A stretch of DNA of 64,000 bases from Sneathiella chinensis (lineage in GTDB: Bacteria; Pseudomonadota; Alphaproteobacteria; Sneathiellales; Sneathiellaceae), in assembly GCF_012720115.1 (NCBI RefSeq), contig NZ_VNWN01000006.1, forward strand, positions 62,001 through 126,000. Reading direction: 5' to 3'. The notes under the pieces are model-generated. The model ran no database searches. It was not told the DNA's origin and worked only from the letters and a program-made list of their open reading frames with translations. Shown here piece by piece: positions 42,434 to 51,262 of this stretch. Position 1 is the first letter of the stretch; every line of letters starts with the position of its first letter. The translations under genes were made by a program, and so were the position numbers.

Positions 42434-43557
42434 TGAATATGTATGTAGACCCTGAAAAGGACATGGATACCAAGGTTTCCATCGGCAAGTTGCGGGAAGT
42501 CCTGTCGGTGATGGAGGGGGTCGCTAGGGGGGATTTCGAGCGCCGTGTTCTGGACATTCCGACAGAACAGGGACCGGAGCGGGAGTTGTGCCTGAGGCTC
42601 AATGACATGATCGACCGGGCCGATGCGTATCTTCGGGAGTCGACCGCCTGTCTAGATTTTATCGCCGGGCACCGGTATTTCCGGCGTGTGGCTCCGGAAG
42701 GCCTGATGGGAGATTACGGGGTCGCCGTGGAAAAAATCAATTCGGCGGCGGACAGTATCGAAAACAAGATCAGTCGCTTTCATGATGCGGTCCAGTCCAT
42801 CCAGAATGCCGCCAGTGACCTTGAGGAAAATGCCGGGACCATGAACCGGATGGCCGACCAGACCAATGACAAGGCGACGCTGGTGACCGCCGCCGCGGAA
42901 GAGGCCGGGGCCAACACCCAGACGGTTGCCACCGCCACCGAGCAACTGACCGCGTCGATCAAGGAAATCAACCTGCAGGTCAGCCAGTCGGCGACCATGT
43001 CCGCCGAAGCGGTGAGCCAGTCGGAACGGGTCACACAGATTGTCGAAGTGCTGGGCGAGGCATCGGACCGGATCGGCAATGTGGTCAACCTGATCAATGC
43101 CATCGCCGGGCAGACAAAATTGCTGTCCCTGAACGCAACCATTGAGGCCGCACGGGCAGGCGAAGCCGGAAAGGGCTTTTCGGTGGTGGCCAGCGAGGTC
43201 AAGAACCTGTCTTCGGAAACGGAAAAGGCCACCGGCGATATCCGCGAACAGGTGCAGCAGATTCAGGAGGCATCCTCCGGCGCCAATGCGGCCATTCAGG
43301 ATATCGGAAAATCCATCGCCCGCCTGAGTGAGGTGTCCGCGGCCATTGCCTCTGCGGTGGAGCAGCAGGGCGCGGCGACCCTTGAAATTTCCCGCAATGT
43401 GCAAGAGGCGGCCATCGGCGTGCAGGACGTGACCACCAACATGAAGGATGTGAATGACAGCGTCACCCAGGTGGCAGGCAGTTCGGAAGAGTTCCTGTCC
43501 ATCGCCGAGCAACTGCGGGAGCAGGCCAATGAACTGGAACGTGCCCTGAACAGTTAG
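42433..43557 (+). CDS. Soluble methyl-accepting chemotaxis protein
   Basis: A 374-residue cytoplasmic chemoreceptor without membrane segments. Residues 1 to about 110 are a helical linker region, and the rest is a long coiled-coil MCP domain. The kinase-control tip is [20 protein letters not shown], close to the consensus QTNLLALN with Lys and Ser changes. It is translationally coupled to the PAS gene, so the two proteins probably form a two-piece aerotaxis receptor. No che genes are in the window. Confidence 0.93.
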   Translation: MNMYVDPEKDMDTKVSIGKLREVLSVMEGVARGDFERRVLDIPTEQGPERELCLRLNDMIDRADAYLRESTACLDFIAGHRYFRRVAPEGLMGDYGVAVEKINSAADSIENKISRFHDAVQSIQNAASDLEENAGTMNRMADQTNDKATLVTAAAEEAGANTQTVATATEQLTASIKEINLQVSQSATMSAEAVSQSERVTQIVEVLGEASDRIGNVVNLINAIAGQTKLLSLNATIEAARAGEAGKGFSVVASEVKNLSSETEKATGDIREQVQQIQEASSGANAAIQDIGKSIARLSEVSAAIASAVEQQGAATLEISRNVQEAAIGVQDVTTNMKDVNDSVTQVAGSSEEFLSIAEQLREQANELERALNS

Positions 43558-43612
43558 GTCCGCCGGGCGAAAGCGAACCGGCAGTGCGACAGGCAAGGAA
43601 GCAGGCCGGCCG

Positions 43613-43638
43613 GCAAGCAAGCAAGCAAGCAAGCAAGC
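43613..43638 (+). repeat. (GCAA)6GC tetranucleotide repeat
   Basis: Six tandem GCAA units plus GC, ending two bases before an FNR-type box and about 35 bases before the predicted -10 of the hemerythrin gene. Repeats of this kind can change length by slipped-strand mispairing and alter promoter activity. Confidence 0.85.
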
Positions 43639-43640
43639 GG

Positions 43641-43680
43641 TTGACTTGGGTCAAGGCAGACGGAAACGCCTTTTGATAAG
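43641..43680 (+). promoter_or_regulatory. FNR/CRP-family box and -10 element of the hemerythrin promoter
   Basis: TTGAC-TTGG-GTCAA (43641-43654) is a perfect 5-bp inverted repeat with the 4-base spacer of FNR/FixK/NnrR sites. TGATAA/GATAAG (43674-43680) is a -10 candidate; with a start near 43688 the box is centred about -41, the class II activator position. No separate -35 is needed. Confidence 0.72.
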
Positions 43681-43716
43681 GTTTTTCGCATGTCGGGTAT
43701 AGGGAAAGGTCGGGCC

Positions 43717-44274
43717 ATGTCTGCAGTGATTGAACAGCTTCGCAAGGAACATGTGGGGATGGCAAAGGTTCTGTCCCTGCTGGACGAGGAAATGCGCAAG
43801 TTCAAGTCAGGAGAGGTGATGGATTATCTGATGGTCCATTCCATTCTGGACTATATGGAAACTTTTCCCGATATCGCCCACCACCCCCTTGAAAATGTGA
43901 TCCGGGATGTGCTGGTAAACCGGGACCCGGCGGCGGACGCCGTGATCGGGGATTTAAAGGGGGAGCATGACCGGTTGTCCGTTCTTGTGCAGAACCTGCG
44001 GGAGGCCGTACAGGCGGTGGAAGCGGATCTGGAAATGCCGCGTGAGGATGTCGTTGCCAAGGCCCATGAATATACCGGGTTTCTGATGCGCCATATGCAG
44101 AAGGAGGAGCATGACTTTTTCCCGCGGGCGCAAAAAGTCCTGAGCCCAGAAGAATGGCTTTTGGTGGAAGAATCCATTGTGGACATGCTCGACCCGCTGG
44201 AAATGGACAGCCGGATCGAGGAATACGAGGCCTTGCGCCGGGAGATTTGTAGTTGGGAGAAGGCGACCGATTGA
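43717..44274 (+). CDS. Hemerythrin domain-containing protein
   Basis: About 185 residues with the four-helix hemerythrin pattern: LRKEHVGMAKVLSLLDEE, HSILDYMETFPDIAHHPLEN, LKGEHDRLSVLVQNL and FLMRHMQKEEHDFFPRA provide the His/Glu ligands of a diiron site. Such proteins bind oxygen or NO, or store iron. ATG 43717 follows AGGGAAAGG; the upstream ATG at 43690 would fall at the predicted transcription start. The upstream FNR-type box fits induction at low oxygen. Confidence 0.9.
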   Translation: MSAVIEQLRKEHVGMAKVLSLLDEEMRKFKSGEVMDYLMVHSILDYMETFPDIAHHPLENVIRDVLVNRDPAADAVIGDLKGEHDRLSVLVQNLREAVQAVEADLEMPREDVVAKAHEYTGFLMRHMQKEEHDFFPRAQKVLSPEEWLLVEESIVDMLDPLEMDSRIEEYEALRREICSWEKATD

Positions 44275-44278
44275 GGGA

Positions 44279-45955
44279 TCAGGAAAGCGGGCTGCCCGGC
44301 CGTTGCCGGGTTTGCCAGTCCGGGTCAATCCAGTAATCGGCGTCGGAGGGCGGAAGAGGGGAGCGACCCCGTATCTGGTCCGCGGCTTTCTCGGCCACCA
44401 TGATGGTCGGGGCATTGAGGTTACCGTTGGTAATTGTCGGGAAAATGGAACTGTCCACGATCCGTAGGCCTTCGGTGCCGCGGACCCGGCAATCCGGTGT
44501 AACCACCGCGGCGGGGTCGTTTTCCGCCCCCATCTTGCAGGTGCAGGATGGGTGATAGGCGCTTTCCACATTGTCCCGGACCCAGTCATCAATATCCTGA
44601 TCAGACGAGACAGCGGCGCCCGGTTGGATTTCATCCCCCCGGTAAGGGGCAAAGGCCGGTTGCAGGATAATTTCCCGACTGAGCCGGATCACCCGCCGCC
44701 AGTCTTCAACATCCTGAGGGTCCGTCAGATAGTTAAACAGGATTTCCGGGGCTGTATCCGGGGCAGGCGAGCCGATCGTCACATGCCCCCGGCTTTTCGG
44801 CTTGTTTGGCCCCACATGAACCTGAAAACCATGACCGCTGAAGGCAGTGCGCCCGTCATAGCGCATGGCGGCAGGCAGGAAGTGATACTGGATATCCGGC
44901 CATTTCTGTCCGGCTTTCGAGCGAATGAAGGCACAGGATTCAAAGTGGTTTGTCGCCCCGAGACCGGACTTGAATAACAGCCAGCGAGCCCCGATCAGGG
45001 CCTTGCTGACAGGGTTCAGCCTGGTGTTGAGCGAAAGCGGCTGGGTGCAGCGAAACTGGAAATAGACTTCCAGATGGTCCTGCAGGTTGCGGCCAACGCC
45101 GGGCAGGTCGAACAGGGGGTCAATGCCTTTTTCCCGAAGGATGGCGGCCGGGCCAATGCCGGACCGTTGCAGCAGCGTGGGGGAGCCGATGGCCCCGGCA
45201 CTCAGGATAACCTCCCGCACGGCGGAAATGACTTTTTCTGATCCCTGATGGGTGACATGGATGCCGGTGGCCCGGCGGCCGTCAAACACCAGCCGGTTGG
45301 CCATGCACCGGGTAAGGACTGTCAGGTTCTTCCGGGACCGGGCGGGCGCCAGATAGGCCCGCGCGGTGGAGGCCCGAACGCCGCCGTCCACGGTCATGTG
45401 CATGGGGCCAAAGCCTTCCTGCTGATATCCGTTGTAATCATCCGTCACCGGGTATCCGGCTTGCCGTCCAGCCTCGATAAAGCTTTGGTACAGGGGGTTC
45501 AGGGACATGTCATTACCGTTATTGACCCCGACCGGCCCGTCGCCGCCCCGATAGGTATCGCCGCCCTTGTACCAGTGTTCGGCCCGCTTGAAATAGGGCA
45601 GCACATCCGCATATCCCCAGCCAGCGGCCCCGTTTTCCTGCCATTCCTCGAAATCGCAGGCATGGCCCCGGACATAGACCATACCGTTGATGGAGGAGGA
45701 ACCACCCAGCACCTTGCCCCGCGGGCAATCAAGCCGCCGTCCGGCCAGTCCGGGTTCGGGCAGGGAGTGGAACCCCCAGTTGAACCGGTCCATGTTCATG
45801 GGGATGGACAGGGCGGTTGGCATGCGAATGAAAAGACTGTTGTCCGATCCGCCGAAATCCAGCAGGCAGACCGAAACGGAGGGGTCTTCGCTCAGGCGGT
45901 TGGCAAGGACACAGCCCGCAGAACCGGCCCCCACGATCACATAATCAAACGGCAT
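44279..45955 (-). CDS. betA: Choline dehydrogenase (GMC oxidoreductase)
   Basis: A 558-residue FAD enzyme that oxidises choline to betaine aldehyde. [20 protein letters not shown] is the FAD site, [21 protein letters not shown] a GMC signature, and [13 protein letters not shown] near the C-terminus is distinctive of BetA, with the active-site His. Asn in [11 protein letters not shown] completes the His-Asn pair. ATG 45955 overlaps the upstream TetR gene by 11 bases. betB is not adjacent, so betaine aldehyde would be handled elsewhere, or the alcohol substrate is another. Confidence 0.88.
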   Translation of the reverse strand: MPFDYVIVGAGSAGCVLANRLSEDPSVSVCLLDFGGSDNSLFIRMPTALSIPMNMDRFNWGFHSLPEPGLAGRRLDCPRGKVLGGSSSINGMVYVRGHACDFEEWQENGAAGWGYADVLPYFKRAEHWYKGGDTYRGGDGPVGVNNGNDMSLNPLYQSFIEAGRQAGYPVTDDYNGYQQEGFGPMHMTVDGGVRASTARAYLAPARSRKNLTVLTRCMANRLVFDGRRATGIHVTHQGSEKVISAVREVILSAGAIGSPTLLQRSGIGPAAILREKGIDPLFDLPGVGRNLQDHLEVYFQFRCTQPLSLNTRLNPVSKALIGARWLLFKSGLGATNHFESCAFIRSKAGQKWPDIQYHFLPAAMRYDGRTAFSGHGFQVHVGPNKPKSRGHVTIGSPAPDTAPEILFNYLTDPQDVEDWRRVIRLSREIILQPAFAPYRGDEIQPGAAVSSDQDIDDWVRDNVESAYHPSCTCKMGAENDPAAVVTPDCRVRGTEGLRIVDSSIFPTITNGNLNAPTIMVAEKAADQIRGRSPLPPSDADYWIDPDWQTRQRPGSPLS

Positions 45956-46550
45956 GATCCTGTCCTTCCATAGGGGCGGTATCCAGAAATCGGTTGAGGC
46001 AATTTTCAATGAGGGTCCGGGCAAAGGCGGCATCGGCCTTTTCCACCCGAAGGGCCTGACGCAAATACAGGCCGTCGATGAGGCTGCCGATCATCTCGGC
46101 GATTTCGGGGGCGCGGTTGCCGACCAGCGGACGCAGATTGTAGCAGAGATTGGACTGCAGGCGCCGGACATAGACCCGGAGCAGGTTCCGTGCTTCAGGC
46201 GTGCTTTGGGCATGGGCGTAGAAGACCAGCCAAGCGGTCACGGTGGCGTCTGAAAACTGGGTTTCATCAAGACTGGATGCAATAAGGGCGGAGAGTTTTT
46301 GCCGCGGGCTGTCCGCCTCTGCAAGGCGACGCAGGACCAGCCGCCGGAAATCGGTCAGCAAATGACGAAGCGCTGCCAGAATGAGCCGGTCCTTGCTGCC
46401 GAAATAATGATGTGCCAACCCGGATGATACCCCGGCGGCGCGGGCAATATCGCTGACGCGGATGTCAATGCTCCGGCGTTCCTGAATGGTCTTTAATGTT
46501 GCGGATATCAGGCTTTTGCGCCGGATATCCTCCATCCCCACTTTTGGCAT
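45945..46550 (-). CDS. betI: BetI-like TetR family regulator
   Basis: About 201 residues. The N-terminal HTH contains [42 protein letters not shown] (residues about 9-50), and [26 protein letters not shown] resembles the BetI ligand domain. ATG 46550 after GAGGACAGG is preferred to 46619, which lies in the operator. It heads the betI-betA unit and has a palindrome over its promoter, so it likely represses the pair until choline is present. Confidence 0.87.
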   Translation of the reverse strand: MPKVGMEDIRRKSLISATLKTIQERRSIDIRVSDIARAAGVSSGLAHHYFGSKDRLILAALRHLLTDFRRLVLRRLAEADSPRQKLSALIASSLDETQFSDATVTAWLVFYAHAQSTPEARNLLRVYVRRLQSNLCYNLRPLVGNRAPEIAEMIGSLIDGLYLRQALRVEKADAAFARTLIENCLNRFLDTAPMEGQDHAV

Positions 46551-46587
46551 CCTGTCCTCGCCACAGGTTAAAGTCGTTGTTCGGGTG

Positions 46588-46616
46588 ACTATATTTTTTT
46601 TAATTGACTGGTCAAT
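46588..46616 (-). promoter_or_regulatory. betI promoter and palindromic operator
   Basis: On the minus strand TTGACC (46615-46610) and TATAGT (46593-46588) are 16 bases apart, a strong sigma-70 match. ATTGAC-TG-GTCAAT (46603-46616) is a palindrome covering the -35. It is the expected autoregulatory site of the TetR-type repressor. Confidence 0.8.
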
Positions 46617-46683
46617 CAATAAAAAAGGTCAGGGTTGACAAGGGCCGGACAGGCGATGCGGTGCGAATAAAACCAAAGGGGCG

Positions 46684-47145
46684 TCAGGGGAGGGTCGGAT
46701 CGACCAGAATAATGCCTTTCGGCGGCATCTCGATGATTTTCCAGTAATGCTTCAAAAGGCGGATCGCTTCGGTGAAGCTGTTCTTGCGGTTTGACTTGAC
46801 GATATAGCCGGCAATGTTTTTCTCGTAAGACCGGCAGATATCGATCTCCGCCTCAGAGGTGGTCATGACAAAGACGATGGCCCTTCTGAGCACGTCATCC
46901 CCCCGGATGATTTCCAGAAATTCCAACCCGTTCATGCGCGGCATGTTGAGGTCCAGCAGGATAATGAACGGGAAATCGACCTTTTTTCGTCCATTTTCCC
47001 CGCGCAGGGTTTCCAGTCCCTCGATGCCGTCCCGGGCCTCAACCAGGGGGTTGGCGATGCCAACCTCTTGCAGGGCTTTCTTCGTTGCAAGAATATCAAT
47101 CTCGTCATCCTCGATCAGCAGGATCGTGACTTCCCTGTTCCTCAT
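46684..47145 (-). CDS. Single-domain response regulator (Rcp1-like)
   Basis: A 153-residue receiver domain with no output domain. LLIEDDEIDI holds the acidic pocket, LLDLNMPRMNG the phosphoacceptor (Asp65), and GYIVKSN the Lys. The Rcp1-like group usually relays signals from phytochrome or PAS kinases. Its ATG is directly next to the stop of the kinase gene, so it is the cognate partner. Confidence 0.92.
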   Translation of the reverse strand: MRNREVTILLIEDDEIDILATKKALQEVGIANPLVEARDGIEGLETLRGENGRKKVDFPFIILLDLNMPRMNGLEFLEIIRGDDVLRRAIVFVMTTSEAEIDICRSYEKNIAGYIVKSNRKNSFTEAIRLLKHYWKIIEMPPKGIILVDPTLP

Positions 47146-48255
47146 CTACAGGCTCCTTTGGTCCTTGGGCCATAAAATGACGACGGCGGTGCCGCGCTCA
47201 AATGTGGAAGGCTGAATGAAAACCTCGGCCCCGTTTCGTTCGATAATTTTTTTGACAAAGGCGAGGCCCATGCCGCTGCCCTCCACCCGATCGCGGGGGT
47301 GCAGTGTCTGGAACATGCCGAAAACCCGGTCGCGCATGTCTTCGGGAATGCCGGGGCCGTCATCTTCCACATGAAATTCATGGAACAGCCCCTGATCCTG
47401 ATAACTGACATGGATTCGTCCGTGATCGCGGTCGTGATGCTTCATGGCGTTGGTGATCAAATTCTGGAACAGCATGGATATTTCTGTCTGGGAGGCCTCG
47501 AAGGTGGGCAGGGGGTCCACGGTCAGGGCGAAATTCCCAAGGTCGAGAAGGTCCAGTGTCTCTTGCAGAACGGCGTTCAGGTTCAGGGGTTCCAGAACGG
47601 TGTTGCGGCGACCGATCCGGGAATATTGCAACAGGCTGGACAGCAGGCTGTCGAGGCGGCTGATCCGATTGCGAAGCAGGCGCATATAGGTGGTGCATTC
47701 CTCGTCCATATGGGCGCCGACCTTTTCCTCGATCCACGAAGCCAGATTGTCAATGCCCTGAAGCGGGGCTTTCAGGTCATGGGAGGCAATATAGGCAAAC
47801 TGGGTCAGGTCCTCGTTGGAGCGGGCCAGTTCGCGGCTGTGTTCCAGCAGCTTTCTTTCCGCTTCGACCCGGTCAGTGATGTCGCGCAAGATGCCCACGA
47901 ACCCTTCATAGGGCGGCAGCATTTCCCCAACGCTGAGATCCAGATGGAAAATCTCTCCGTTTTTGCGCCGACCCAGAACCGCCCGGCCGGTGCCAATGAT
48001 ATGCTTGACCCCGGTCGTGGCATAGTCATGCAGATACCGGTCATGCTCGGTGGCGTACTGGTCGGGCATCAGGCATTTGACATTCTGCCCGATCACCTCG
48101 TCCCTGCCAAAGCCGAACATGACCTCGGCGGCGCGGTTGAACCGCTGGATGATCCCGTCCGGGCGAATGGTGATGATGGCGTCTACTGTGGTTTCCAGCA
48201 GCGCGTCCAGTTCCACGCTCTCCCGGCTGATCTCCATGTTCGAGAGCTTGCTCAT
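47146..48255 (-). CDS. PAS sensor histidine kinase (FixL-like heme-PAS candidate)
   Basis: A 369-residue cytoplasmic kinase: PAS (about 13-125), HisKA with His159 in FAYIASHDLKAPLQ, and HATPase with N-box LITNAMKHH, G1 DDGPGIP and G2 GSGMGLAF. The PAS has EHDRYL (His71) and HIIGTGR (Arg91), which line up with the heme-ligand His200 and distal Arg220 of Bradyrhizobium FixL with the same spacing. Heme binding is therefore plausible but not proven, since related PAS domains share part of this pattern. There are no membrane segments. Confidence 0.9.
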   Translation of the reverse strand: MSKLSNMEISRESVELDALLETTVDAIITIRPDGIIQRFNRAAEVMFGFGRDEVIGQNVKCLMPDQYATEHDRYLHDYATTGVKHIIGTGRAVLGRRKNGEIFHLDLSVGEMLPPYEGFVGILRDITDRVEAERKLLEHSRELARSNEDLTQFAYIASHDLKAPLQGIDNLASWIEEKVGAHMDEECTTYMRLLRNRISRLDSLLSSLLQYSRIGRRNTVLEPLNLNAVLQETLDLLDLGNFALTVDPLPTFEASQTEISMLFQNLITNAMKHHDRDHGRIHVSYQDQGLFHEFHVEDDGPGIPEDMRDRVFGMFQTLHPRDRVEGSGMGLAFVKKIIERNGAEVFIQPSTFERGTAVVILWPKDQRSL

Positions 48256-48342
48256 CGAGGTGCATCCCTTTCATTCCGGTTGACCGCGAGACGGTCAGGA
48301 AACCTGATACAGAACACGCATTATTTTATTTTATATGATTAA

Positions 48343-48353
48343 TATAATATAAT
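48343..48353 (+). promoter_or_regulatory. Overlapping TATAAT elements in the kinase-osmC gap
   Basis: TATAAT occurs at 48343-48348 and 48348-48353 in an AT-rich stretch of the 293-base gap. Upstream -35 matches are weak. A plus-strand start here would give a short transcript ending at the terminator at 48375-48408. Confidence 0.4.
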
Positions 48354-48374
48354 AGGTTACCTTTTCTTTCAGGC

Positions 48375-48408
48375 AACCACTCTTTTGAAGGGTGGTTTGT
48401 TTTTTTTA
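48375..48408 (+). terminator. Plus-strand intrinsic terminator upstream of osmC
   Basis: AACCACTC (48375-48382) pairs with GGGTGGTT (48390-48397; one wobble) around TTTTGAA and is followed by TGTTTTTTTT. It points rightward although no plus-strand gene lies just upstream, so it would end a short leader or small RNA. Confidence 0.75.
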
Positions 48409-48548
48409 CCGGCGGCAGGGGGCGGGGTTTCCCGAAGGCGTCCGCCGTTTGGGGGCGGCAGGGGGAATTGTTTTGATTGATGGGGCAAACAGGATATGAT
48501 CCGCCCGTTAATTCCAGGAAAAACAATTCCAGAACAACAGGTAGTATA

Positions 48549-48965
48549 ATGAAAGTTCAGGCAAAGTGGGTCGAGGGCTATCGCTTCATCGGCAATAATG
48601 ACAAAGGGCACGGCATTATCATGGACGGTGCCGGCGGTGAGGAGCGTCTGGGGGTTAGCCCCATGGAGATGATCCTGTTGGCCGTGGGGGGCTGTTCCGG
48701 GATCGATGTTGTGCATATCCTGAAAAAATCCCGCGAAAATGTAGAGGACTGCATTGTCGAGGTTGAGGGAACCCGCGCCACCGAGGACCCCAAGGTGTTT
48801 ACGGATCTGCACATGATTTACCGCGTCAAGGGACAGGGCCTGAACCGGGCCAAGGTGGAGCGGGCGGTTGACCTTTCCGCCGAGAAATACTGCTCTGCCT
48901 CTGTCATGATCGGGCAGGCCGCGAATATTACCCGCGATATCATTATCGAGGAAACAGGGGCCTAA
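48549..48965 (+). CDS. OsmC family protein
   Basis: A 138-residue OsmC/OhrA-like protein. GVSPMEMILLAVGGCSGIDVVHILKK carries the first redox Cys and LSAEKYCSASVMIG the second; these form the peroxidase centre that reduces organic hydroperoxides in characterised members. VEGTRATEDPKVFTDLHMIYRV lies between. ATG 48549 is chosen by homology to the family N-terminus (MKVQAKWVEGYRFIG). Confidence 0.92.
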   Translation: MKVQAKWVEGYRFIGNNDKGHGIIMDGAGGEERLGVSPMEMILLAVGGCSGIDVVHILKKSRENVEDCIVEVEGTRATEDPKVFTDLHMIYRVKGQGLNRAKVERAVDLSAEKYCSASVMIGQAANITRDIIIEETGA

Positions 48966-49010
48966 ACAACACCCCTGTCTTCTGCATCCAGACCGTCCTT
49001 GCCCTGCCGA

Positions 49011-50279
49011 TCAGGCGGTGGCAAGGGCCGGTTTACGGGTCCGCCACAGGACGAAGGACATGATCAGGATATTGGCCATGTTCCAGGCAATCCCGTTCAG
49101 GAAGGCCGCCTGATAGGACCGGGTCAGGTCATAGATCAGACCGGAAACCCAGCCGCCGAAGGACATGCCGATCACGGTGGCAAAGATCACCATACCGACG
49201 CGCCAGCCCGCATCCCGCGCCGGCAGATATTCCCGGATCACAATGGCATAGCCGGGAACGATGCCGCCCTGCGACAGGCCGAACACCAGCGACACCACAT
49301 AGAGCGACGCCAGCCCGTTGAACGGGATATAGAGAAACAGGGCGATACATTGCAGGATGGAGCCGAGGATCACGGTTCTGACCCCGCCGAAATAATCGGC
49401 AAGAATGCCGGACAGCAGCCGACTGACAATCCCGCCGACCAACATGATGGAAAGCATTTCTGCGCCCCGTGCCACCCCGAAACCAAGATCGGCGCAATAG
49501 GCGACGATATGGACCTGCGGCATGGACATGGCCACACAGCAGGCAACGCCCGCCACCACCAGCAGGGTTTGCAGGGCTTTGGGGGACAGGTTTATCTGAT
49601 GCGGGGTGCCGTTCCGGTTCGTGCTGACGGTGGTCATGTTGAGGGCGTGCGGCGGCACGCGCTTCCGCAGGCACAGGATCAGCGGCGGCAGGGACACCAG
49701 CAGGATGAGGGCCACCAGCGCATAGGCGTCCCGCCAGCCATTGGTGGTGACGATATCCTTCAGGAACAGGGGCCAGATGGCCCCGGCGAAATAATTGCCG
49801 CTGGCGGCGGCGGCAACGGCAATGCCGCGCCGCTTTTCAAACCAGTGGGAAATATCCGAGAGCAGGGGGCCAAAGAAGGTGGCCGCCCCGACGCCCACCA
49901 GAACGCCGTGCAAGATGGCAAATTGCCCGATACTGGTGGTCAGCGTCGACAGATAGAACCCGCTGGACAGCAGGATGACCGACACCGCCATGGGCAGGAC
50001 AATCCCGAACCGATCGACGATCCGGCCCGTCACCAGATTGCCGATCCCGAAGGCAATCATGATCACCGTAAAGGGAAGCGACGCATCCGCCCGATCCACC
50101 CCGAATTCTGTCTGAATTCCGGGCATGACCACAATAATGGACCACATGCCGACACTGCCCAGTGTTGAAATGAGGATACAGGCAGTCAGACGGAGCCAGG
50201 AATAGGTACTGTCAAGATGACCGTTATCCGGGGACAGGGAAGAAGACGCATGACGAGCGTGAGTTTCGGGTGTGCTCAT
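49011..50279 (-). CDS. MFS transporter
   Basis: About 422 residues with 12 predicted membrane segments. GSVGMWSIIVVMPGIQTEFGVDRADASLPF is the first helix/loop region, GNLVTGRIVDRFG the motif A loop, and GLSQGGIVPGYAIVIREYLPARDAGWR occurs in the second half; the pattern is OFA/MCT-like. ATG 50279 has AAGG about 8 bases upstream and is preferred to in-frame starts at 50300 and 50396. Substrate unknown. Confidence 0.88.
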   Translation of the reverse strand: MSTPETHARHASSSLSPDNGHLDSTYSWLRLTACILISTLGSVGMWSIIVVMPGIQTEFGVDRADASLPFTVIMIAFGIGNLVTGRIVDRFGIVLPMAVSVILLSSGFYLSTLTTSIGQFAILHGVLVGVGAATFFGPLLSDISHWFEKRRGIAVAAAASGNYFAGAIWPLFLKDIVTTNGWRDAYALVALILLVSLPPLILCLRKRVPPHALNMTTVSTNRNGTPHQINLSPKALQTLLVVAGVACCVAMSMPQVHIVAYCADLGFGVARGAEMLSIMLVGGIVSRLLSGILADYFGGVRTVILGSILQCIALFLYIPFNGLASLYVVSLVFGLSQGGIVPGYAIVIREYLPARDAGWRVGMVIFATVIGMSFGGWVSGLIYDLTRSYQAAFLNGIAWNMANILIMSFVLWRTRKPALATA

Positions 50280-50401
50280 TGGGGGAACCTTGACGGACAT
50301 TCTGACAAAAGACCGGTCGGGAGATGTATGGACCGTCCCCTTGCATATCACTGTTTGCGCGAATTGAATAATCAAATTTTCTAAAGCAAGGAACAATCGA
50401 C

Positions 50402-50431
50402 CTCAAGCGATCTGAGGCGATCTCAAGCGAT
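50402..50431. repeat. Three tandem decamers (CTCAAGCGAT type)
   Basis: CTCAAGCGAT, CTGAGGCGAT and CTCAAGCGAT follow each other without gaps, giving three CGAT cores on one helical face. They lie about 125 bases upstream of the MFS start. A perfect 12-bp palindrome TTAACCGGTTAA is at 50496-50507 in the same gap. Confidence 0.65.
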
Positions 50432-50555
50432 TGGGACGAAGGGAAGGGGGCAGTGCTCCGCCCGGTATTATAATCGGGTCACTTATGTAATTATATTAAC
50501 CGGTTAAATTTGGAATGGGTGGGTTTCGGTGTTCGCAGATGGTTGCCAGTCCCGC

Positions 50556-51125
50556 TTAATGCAGGATGGGGAGGGGGGCTTGCGATGTGCCATCAACCGG
50601 GCGGGAAGATTGGGATGCGGGGGGCGCTGTCACCGTTGAGCCAGCCACCGCCTTCTTGAGATGAAAAAGAACGGAGGGGCGAACCGGGATTTCATATCCT
50701 GACAGAGCCAGCGCCAGCGCCCAATTCCGAAGAACGGGCCGCGCCTTTTCGATCTCGGCAGGGGGCAGGAACGGAGATAGAAGCGGGGCCGGGTCCGGTT
50801 GGTGATCAAGTTGACAGAAGCCAAGGGCCTGCAAAAGACGCCATTCATCCCATGCGATTTCCGGGCAGGCGGGACGGTTGATATGGACGGGCCGACACAG
50901 GTCCCGAGCCAGCAAGGGCAGGAAAAGGCAAAGATGACGGTAGGCCTCCGGGCAGCGGGCCAACCCATGGAGACGCCAGAGAATGCCTGCGGCCTCATCC
51001 TGTTCAGGCCCCGGATCGCAGGTCCGGTCCTGATCGTCACACGCGTACCGCAGGCTCCACAGGGTGAGGGTTTCCGGGAATGCCAGATCGGTCAAATTGT
51101 CAGGATGCGGGGAAGGGCGGCCCAT
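50556..51125 (-). CDS. Hypothetical protein next to bacterioferritin genes
   Basis: A 189-residue soluble protein that I do not recognise. AAAGGAATG precedes ATG 51125. It is rich in Leu, Pro and Cys (six Cys), with a helical middle part, WDEWRLLQALGFCQLD near residue 92 and KARPVLRNWALALALSGYEIP near 127; the C-terminus is a low-complexity tail. It is on the same strand as the two bacterioferritin genes, 137 bases downstream of them, so an iron-related role is possible but unsupported by motif. Confidence 0.6.
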   Translation of the reverse strand: MGRPSPHPDNLTDLAFPETLTLWSLRYACDDQDRTCDPGPEQDEAAGILWRLHGLARCPEAYRHLCLFLPLLARDLCRPVHINRPACPEIAWDEWRLLQALGFCQLDHQPDPAPLLSPFLPPAEIEKARPVLRNWALALALSGYEIPVRPSVLFHLKKAVAGSTVTAPPASQSSRPVDGTSQAPLPILH

Positions 51126-51262
51126 GAAACATTCCTTTGATGTTGCTGCGAATAAAAGTGATAATTAATCGCAATAATGTCAAGGAAGTTGGTGCAGGGG
51201 GCTTGCCGCCTTCCCGAACATCCGGGCTACAGGAAATCCGGTCCACAGGAAATCGGGGCGGG

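Noticed and set aside
46603-46616. ATTGACTGGTCAAT as an FNR-type site
   Set aside because: The spacer between TTGAC and GTCAA is 2 bases; a TetR operator fits the neighbouring gene better.
48999-50168. A 389-codon plus-strand frame rich in Gly, His and Gln
   Set aside because: Antisense to an MFS transporter with clear membrane helices; composition is typical of a shadow.
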